From Aptenodytes patagonicus (Eukaryota; Chordata; Aves; Sphenisciformes; Spheniscidae), in NCBI RefSeq assembly GCF_965638725.1, contig NC_134955.1, positions 5,562,316 to 5,626,315 of the forward strand: a stretch of DNA of 64,000 nucleotides, given 5' to 3'. The notes beneath the pieces are model-generated. The model was not told where the DNA came from and did not search any database. It worked only from the letters and a program-made list of their open reading frames with translations. Shown here one piece after another: positions 62,401 to 64,000 of the stretch; position 1 is the first letter of the stretch; every line of letters starts with the position of its first letter. The position numbers were made by a program, and so were the translations under genes.

Positions 62401-64000
62401 TGTTCATACTGAAAACTCTTTTGGTACCGACCTGTTCCTGCGTATTCTGTTGCAGTATTCCCATTTGTTTGACAACGTGGCAACTCTCTTTTTTGCCATT
62501 TTCATGGGCATATGGGGTGAGTACATTTGATAAGTTTTATGTCAAGCAGTAAGGAGATCTTGGCCAAACTGCTGAGGGAGCCTGGAAGTGGGAAGAAGAG
62601 GAATAATGGCTTCGCTTTAATATCCTGCCTCAGATGCAGAAGTGATAAAAGAGTAAAAGTAATTTAAAGTTACAGAGGGATTGGACTTAAACAAAACCAA
62701 ACAAAATACAGCAGATATCTAGGATATCATAAGCATTGCATACTCTAACTGCTAACATTTGTTTCTTTCCTTAGTAACCTAAAACAGAGTGGTCCAGCCT
62801 TACACAGTCCTTCTAAGAGTCCTCTCTGCTGAGGCCTGCACATGATCAGTGTCCCTGTGAGGGAGTAGAGAGCTTTTGTGTCCTTTCACTGGATGGTGGT
62901 CCAGCACTACCACTTCATTAGCAGCACTTTTAGGATGAGAATCAGTTGGCTTCTATGCCAATGAAGTTCATACATTATCGTATGTTTTGATGATGCAGAA
63001 ATAGGTGGATTTCCTGACTCCCTCTATATGCATGGTTTCACACCAAGTGATACTTGTTCAGACTTTTAAGATTGTATTGTCTTGAATACATGTTCTTTTC
63101 TTAAACTGTGTGAAGGTTTATAGATGCAGGATAATGTAGTTATTGTTCTTATTTCCTTAAATACCTTGTCTCCTGTTTCATACTGTTTGTATGAAATATC
63201 ATCATTAAATCTTCAATTTGAATATAGGTATTTCATTAACACACAAAGATCTCTGTGTGCTAATAGAAAACCTATTTGTGTATTTGTTATCAAAGGACCT
63301 AGCCACTAACTTTTTTGTAGAAAATTCTCAAAAAACCAAAAAATCGAATAAGATGTTGTATGGCTGTTTTCCTAAACTTTTCTTGGTTTTAAGCACTAGC
63401 CTTTGAGTGACACGGATTAGTCATTCGGGAAGTACCAGAAAATGTTTTTAGAACTGCAGAAGATAAGCTTTCCTGTGTTTGTGTAAACCGTAAAACCTCT
63501 CCACTTCAAATAAGAACAATCAGATTACCAAAGGGTTACATTTTACAGTAGTTTATAGAGGGCTTTTTAAATGTTATATAATAGTATAACTTTTATAGTT
63601 GTTTATTTTATATATGAAATCAGTTCTCTCTAGTGTCTTAAAAATTTCTTAAGCCAGCCTCACTCTTGATCGTATGAAAAGCATCAGACGTTCACCGTCT
63701 TTAAAATGACCATGATATCAAATAATCATCAGAAAGCAACAGAAATCTTTGAACATACTACTTGAAAACAGTTCTGCTTATTTGTAATAGTTGTTCATGT
63801 GTTACAGGTTTATACACAAGCAATTAGTTGAATCATCGTGTTCCTTTGTCAGTTCCGTGTTGCTATTTGCGTATGAAAAGTAGTTAAACTGTAATTGAAC
63901 ATGGTCGTCATAACCATGGAAATACCCATATTCTGTCTTGGCATCTTCCTTGTCATCCACTTCTGGAATTCAGTTAGCTAATTAATTACTTAATCCATAT
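17432..64000 (+). CDS. ANO5: ANO5 (anoctamin 5, TMEM16E) gene, exons 1-12, 3' part beyond the window
   Basis: Twelve exons join in phase: 17432-17492, 29447-29491, 32235-32305, 39070-39117, 47017-47130, 53468-53536, 54733-55017, 57609-57722, 59855-59970, 60881-61015, 62261-62366 and 62456-62516. They give 408 codons plus one base. ANO5 is a multi-pass membrane protein of the calcium-dependent phospholipid scramblase family, acting in intracellular membranes of muscle and bone cells and linked to membrane repair; human mutations cause limb-girdle muscular dystrophy R12 and gnathodiaphyseal dysplasia. Identity rests on ANO5-like blocks such as [20 protein letters not shown] and SHLFDN. ANO6 is the nearest alternative but fits exons 5-8 and 12 less well. 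The pore-forming segments and calcium-binding residues would lie in exons to the right. Confidence 0.88.
17493..29446 (+). other. ANO5 intron 1
   Basis: A 12-kb intron with donor GTAGGA and acceptor TTTTCCTTTTAAAG. It begins in the CpG island with a run of 19 G at 17519-17537. The rest is AT-rich. A 26-bp tandem duplication lies at 24734-24785. I recognised no gene, RNA or transposon in it. Confidence 0.7.
24734..24785. repeat. 26-bp tandem duplication
   Basis: Two perfect adjacent copies of a 26-bp unit that starts AACACTAGGAAAG and ends CTATACCT, with three bases of a third copy. It lies deep in intron 1 with no sign of function. Confidence 0.95.
29447..29491 (+). CDS. ANO5: ANO5 exon 2
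   Basis: A 45-nt exon between acceptor CTTTTAAAG and donor GTATTG. It keeps phase 1 from exon 1 and codes for [15 protein letters not shown]. It belongs to the poorly conserved cytosolic N-terminal tail. Support comes from splice sites and phase rather than from strong similarity, so it could be alternatively used: its length is a multiple of three. Confidence 0.65.
29492..32234 (+). other. ANO5 intron 2
   Basis: A 2.7-kb intron. A 137-codon open frame at 29820-30233 has no recognisable domain and is treated as chance. Nothing else was identified. Confidence 0.65.
32235..32305 (+). CDS. ANO5: ANO5 exon 3
   Basis: A 71-nt exon between acceptor TTCCTTAG and donor GTAAGG. It continues phase 1 and ends on a codon boundary. 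It codes for a serine- and glutamate-rich stretch beginning [12 protein letters not shown] and ending SSSE, probably disordered. It is part of the N-terminal tail, with weak conservation expected. Confidence 0.68.
32306..39069 (+). other. ANO5 intron 3
   Basis: A 6.8-kb AT-rich intron. Somewhat GC-richer patches occur at 37180-37340 and 38210-38450, with short frames that show no known domain. No transposon was recognised. Confidence 0.6.
39070..39117 (+). CDS. ANO5: ANO5 exon 4, 48-nt small exon
   Basis: Acceptor TGCCACTGGCAG and donor GTAAGC enclose 16 codons, [16 protein letters not shown], in phase 0 on both sides, which matches exon 3 and exon 5. The peptide resembles the mammalian ANO5 tail segment of the pattern SLSSRETSFLIN at the same place. 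It is too short to appear as an ordinary open frame. It can be skipped without changing phase. Confidence rests on splice sites, phase and the partial similarity together. Confidence 0.72.
41775..42850 (-). mobile_element. CR1 LINE, 5'-truncated, in ANO5 intron 4
   Basis: Minus-strand CR1 whose 3' end (the inverted AGAATCATAGAATCATTGAGG tail) lies at about 41775 and whose truncated 5' end is at about 42850, where similarity to the other two long copies stops after the CACCTGTC motif. It carries the RT C-terminal half. It is highly similar to the copies at 10555 and 55345. It lies antisense to ANO5. Confidence 0.92.
41854..42850 (-). pseudogene. CR1 reverse transcriptase, C-terminal fragment
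   Basis: The frame is open from the truncation point (and a little into host DNA, to 42894) down to the TAG at 41854-41856, without frameshifts. It starts in the RT palm at the CWVKNWLDG block, includes the motif FADDSKLG, where the usual T after FADD is S, and ends with VDEALRAMV. The N-terminal half of RT and the whole endonuclease are missing, so it is not an active enzyme. Confidence 0.88.
43478..43790 (-). mobile_element. Old CR1 3' fragment in ANO5 intron 4
   Basis: It begins with the inverted CR1 tail CATAGAATCATACAGTGAC and the typical TTGGAAGGGACCTCTGGAGG block, then decays. It is clearly more diverged than the three long copies and so from an older subfamily. The right boundary is uncertain. 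Confidence 0.7.
47017..47130 (+). CDS. ANO5: ANO5 exon 5, start of dimerisation domain
   Basis: A 114-nt, phase-0 exon between TATCTTCCACAG and GTAAGT. It codes for 38 residues including [20 protein letters not shown] and [12 protein letters not shown], the conserved opening of the anoctamin cytosolic dimerisation domain. This is the first strongly ANO5-like block of the protein. Confidence 0.92.
47131..53467 (+). other. ANO5 intron 5
   Basis: A 6.3-kb intron. It is AT-rich except for a GC-richer patch at about 50280-50720, which holds overlapping short frames of up to 94 codons without any known domain. No transposon was recognised. Confidence 0.6.
53468..53536 (+). CDS. ANO5: ANO5 exon 6
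   Basis: A 69-nt, phase-0 exon between TCTCTTCAG and GTAAAA that codes for 23 residues, [20 protein letters not shown] and then DKK. It is a charged, helix-prone segment of the dimerisation domain, and closer to ANO5 than to ANO6. An A-run follows the donor directly. Confidence 0.92.
53537..54732 (+). other. ANO5 intron 6
   Basis: A 1.2-kb intron. Poly-A and C8T11-type homopolymer runs lie at 54570-54622 before the acceptor. No other feature was seen. Confidence 0.65.
54733..55017 (+). CDS. ANO5: ANO5 exon 7
   Basis: The largest exon in the window (285 nt, 95 codons, phase 0 at both ends), between CTGGGGCAG and GTACGT. It begins [20 protein letters not shown] and ends [10 protein letters not shown]. 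It forms the core of the cytosolic dimerisation domain, with the anoctamin-wide blocks [16 protein letters not shown] and YFTAPF. The middle ([12 protein letters not shown]) is the variable loop. Confidence 0.95.
55345..57560 (+). mobile_element. CR1 LINE with open RT frame, sense strand in ANO5 intron 7
   Basis: The left junction is near a G-run at 55340, just before the RT part of ORF2. The right end is four copies of the ATTCTATG tail ending near 57560. It matches the nested copy at 10887-13172 at almost every base by eye. It lacks the 5' UTR, ORF1 and the endonuclease, so it cannot move by itself. Confidence 0.93.
55376..57463 (+). CDS. CR1 ORF2 C-terminal part: reverse transcriptase, uninterrupted
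   Basis: A 695-codon open frame begins at a Met internal to ORF2 ([10 protein letters not shown]) and ends [12 protein letters not shown]. It holds the non-LTR RT blocks: [10 protein letters not shown] (about residues 215-224), [18 protein letters not shown] (342-349), [11 protein letters not shown] and the catalytic FADD (429-432), then the thumb and C-terminal region. The endonuclease domain that lies before RT in full CR1 ORF2 is absent, so the start is fortuitous. Because it lies in the sense strand of an intron, it is present in ANO5 pre-mRNA. It is not expected to be expressed as a protein. The absence of any stop or frameshift marks a recent insertion. Confidence 0.88.
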   Translation: MDFRRADFGLFRTLVERVPWETVLKGKGVQEGWTFFKKEVLKAQEQAVPVHRKKNGRGRRLAWLNGELLLGLGKKRRVYHLWKKGQATQEEYRDLVRSCREEMRKAKAQLERNLAAVVKDNKKSFYKYINDKKRAKENLHPLLDAGGNIVTEDEEKAEVLNAFFASVFNRQTSYPQGTRPPKLEDRDGEQDEPPVIQEEAVNDLLRHLDAHKSMGPDGIHPRVLRELAEVLAKPLSIIYQRSWLTGEVPDDWRLANVTPIYKKGRKEDPGNYRPVSLTSVPGRIMERFILRALTRHERDNQGIRPSQHGFMKGRSCLTNLISFYDQVTRLVDEGKAVDVVYLDFSKAFDTVSHSILLEKLAAHGFDRGTLRWVKNWLDGRAQRVVVNGVKSSWRPVTSGVPQGSVLGPVLFNIFIDDLDEGIECTLSKFADDTKLGGSVDLLEGRKALQRDLGRLDRWAQANWMRFNKGKCRVLHFGHNNPMQRYRLGEEWLESCPAEKDLGVLVDSQLNMSRQCAQAAKKANGILACISNSVASRSREVIVPLYSALVRPHLEYCVQFWAPHYKKDVKVLERVQRRATRLVRGLEHKSYEERLRELGLFNLEKRRLRGDLIALYNHLKGGCSEVGVCLFSQVTSDRTRGNGLKLRQGRFRLDVRKNFFTERVVKRWNRLPRAVVESPSLEVFKRRVDEALRAMV
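57609..57722 (+). CDS. ANO5: ANO5 exon 8
   Basis: A 114-nt, phase-0 exon between GAATCTCAG and GTAAGT that codes for 38 residues. It includes [20 protein letters not shown] and [10 protein letters not shown]. The block [20 protein letters not shown] belongs to the end of the dimerisation domain. The CR1 ends about 48 bp before its acceptor. Confidence 0.95.
57723..59854 (+). other. ANO5 intron 8
   Basis: A 2.1-kb AT-rich intron. A short (TG)n followed by (TA)n microsatellite lies at 58100-58140. Nothing else was recognised. Confidence 0.65.
59855..59970 (+). CDS. ANO5: ANO5 exon 9
   Basis: A 116-nt exon that begins in phase 0 after TTGCTCGCAG and ends two bases into an Arg codon before GTAAAA. 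It codes [20 protein letters not shown], then [18 protein letters not shown]. The NERY and KEQPLDLIR blocks are anoctamin-wide, lying just before the first membrane segment. Confidence 0.95.
59971..60880 (+). other. ANO5 intron 9
   Basis: A 0.9-kb intron. An open frame of 177 codons (60362-60895) runs through it into the next exon in a different frame, and is treated as chance. Confidence 0.7.
60881..61015 (+). CDS. ANO5: ANO5 exon 10, transmembrane segment 1
   Basis: A 135-nt exon (phase 2 at both ends) between TTTTTGTATTCAG and GTGAGT. It begins [20 protein letters not shown] and continues with the hydrophobic helix [32 protein letters not shown] is one of the most conserved anoctamin signatures. 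This is the first membrane-spanning segment. Confidence 0.96.
61016..62260 (+). other. ANO5 intron 10
   Basis: A 1.2-kb intron with a run of 19 G at 61562-61580. No other feature was recognised. Confidence 0.65.
62261..62366 (+). CDS. ANO5: ANO5 exon 11, cysteine-rich extracellular loop
   Basis: A 106-nt exon following TTTTCTCCTCAG. Its first base completes a Ser codon. It codes [20 protein letters not shown], then [15 protein letters not shown], with five cysteines. In human ANO5 the gnathodiaphyseal dysplasia substitutions at Cys356 fall in this loop, and the CPLC cysteines are kept here. The donor GTCTGT is a poor match to consensus and the following intron is only 89 bp. Confidence 0.94.
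62367..62455 (+). other. ANO5 intron 11, 89 bp
   Basis: A very short intron with an atypical donor (GAG|GTCTGT) and a normal acceptor (TATTCTGTTGCAG). The flanking exons stay in phase 0. Reading through it keeps the frame open for a while but gives no conserved protein. Splicing is inferred from the homologous protein. Confidence 0.85.
62456..62516 (+). CDS. ANO5: ANO5 exon 12, start of transmembrane segment 2
   Basis: A 61-nt exon that codes [20 protein letters not shown] and ends one base into the next codon before GTGAGT. SHLFDN favours ANO5 over ANO6. The hydrophobic run is the beginning of the second membrane segment, which continues in an exon right of the window. Confidence 0.94.
62517..64000 (+). 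other. ANO5 intron 12, incomplete
   Basis: Intronic sequence from the exon 12 donor to the window edge. AT-rich with no recognised exon, RNA or transposon. Confidence 0.65.

Noticed and set aside
47017-62516. Assignment of the gene to ANO6
   Set aside because: Exons 9-11 resemble both paralogues, but exons 5-8 and the SHLFDN block of exon 12 fit ANO5 better.

Overview
The window is vertebrate nuclear DNA, most likely from a neoavian bird. The evidence is CR1 retrotransposons with the (ATTCTATG)n 3' tail, a class I endogenous retrovirus (ERV), a solo LTR of a type common in Neoaves, a CpG-island promoter, and a multi-exon gene with long AT-rich introns. No bacterial or plasmid features and no RNA genes were recognised.

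Layout. Positions 1-3752 and 14003-16236 are intergenic DNA with no recognised gene. Positions 3757-13998 hold a complete but defective class I (gamma-like) provirus on the minus strand. It has two 568-bp LTRs that differ at eight positions by my count, a 4-bp GGGT target-site duplication, a primer-binding site closest to tRNA-Arg, a polypurine tract, and gag, pol and env reading frames broken by stops, frameshifts and deletions. A 5'-truncated CR1 (about 10555-13172, plus strand) sits inside its leader. A solo ERVL-type LTR (16237-16805) lies just upstream of the CpG-island promoter (about 17045-17760) of the only host gene.

That gene, on the plus strand, is ANO5 (TMEM16E, anoctamin family). 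I can follow twelve coding exons from the ATG at 17432 to 62516, and the reading phase is continuous across all eleven junctions (1225 nt, 408 codons plus one base). They encode a divergent N-terminus, the cytosolic anoctamin dimerisation domain, transmembrane segment 1, the cysteine-rich extracellular loop and the start of transmembrane segment 2. The rest of the gene lies beyond the right edge. A 48-nt exon (39070-39117) is easy to miss because it is so short.

Three more CR1 pieces lie in the introns: a minus-strand copy (about 41775-42850), an old minus-strand fragment (about 43478-43790), and a sense-strand copy (about 55345-57560). The last nearly fills intron 7 and has an uninterrupted 695-codon reverse-transcriptase frame. 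The most unusual structures are a perfect 37-bp inverted repeat with a 3-nt loop in the ANO5 CpG island, a short upstream ORF whose stop overlaps the ANO5 start codon, the CR1 ending about 48 bp before a splice acceptor, and a TGA-CGG gag/pol boundary in the provirus.
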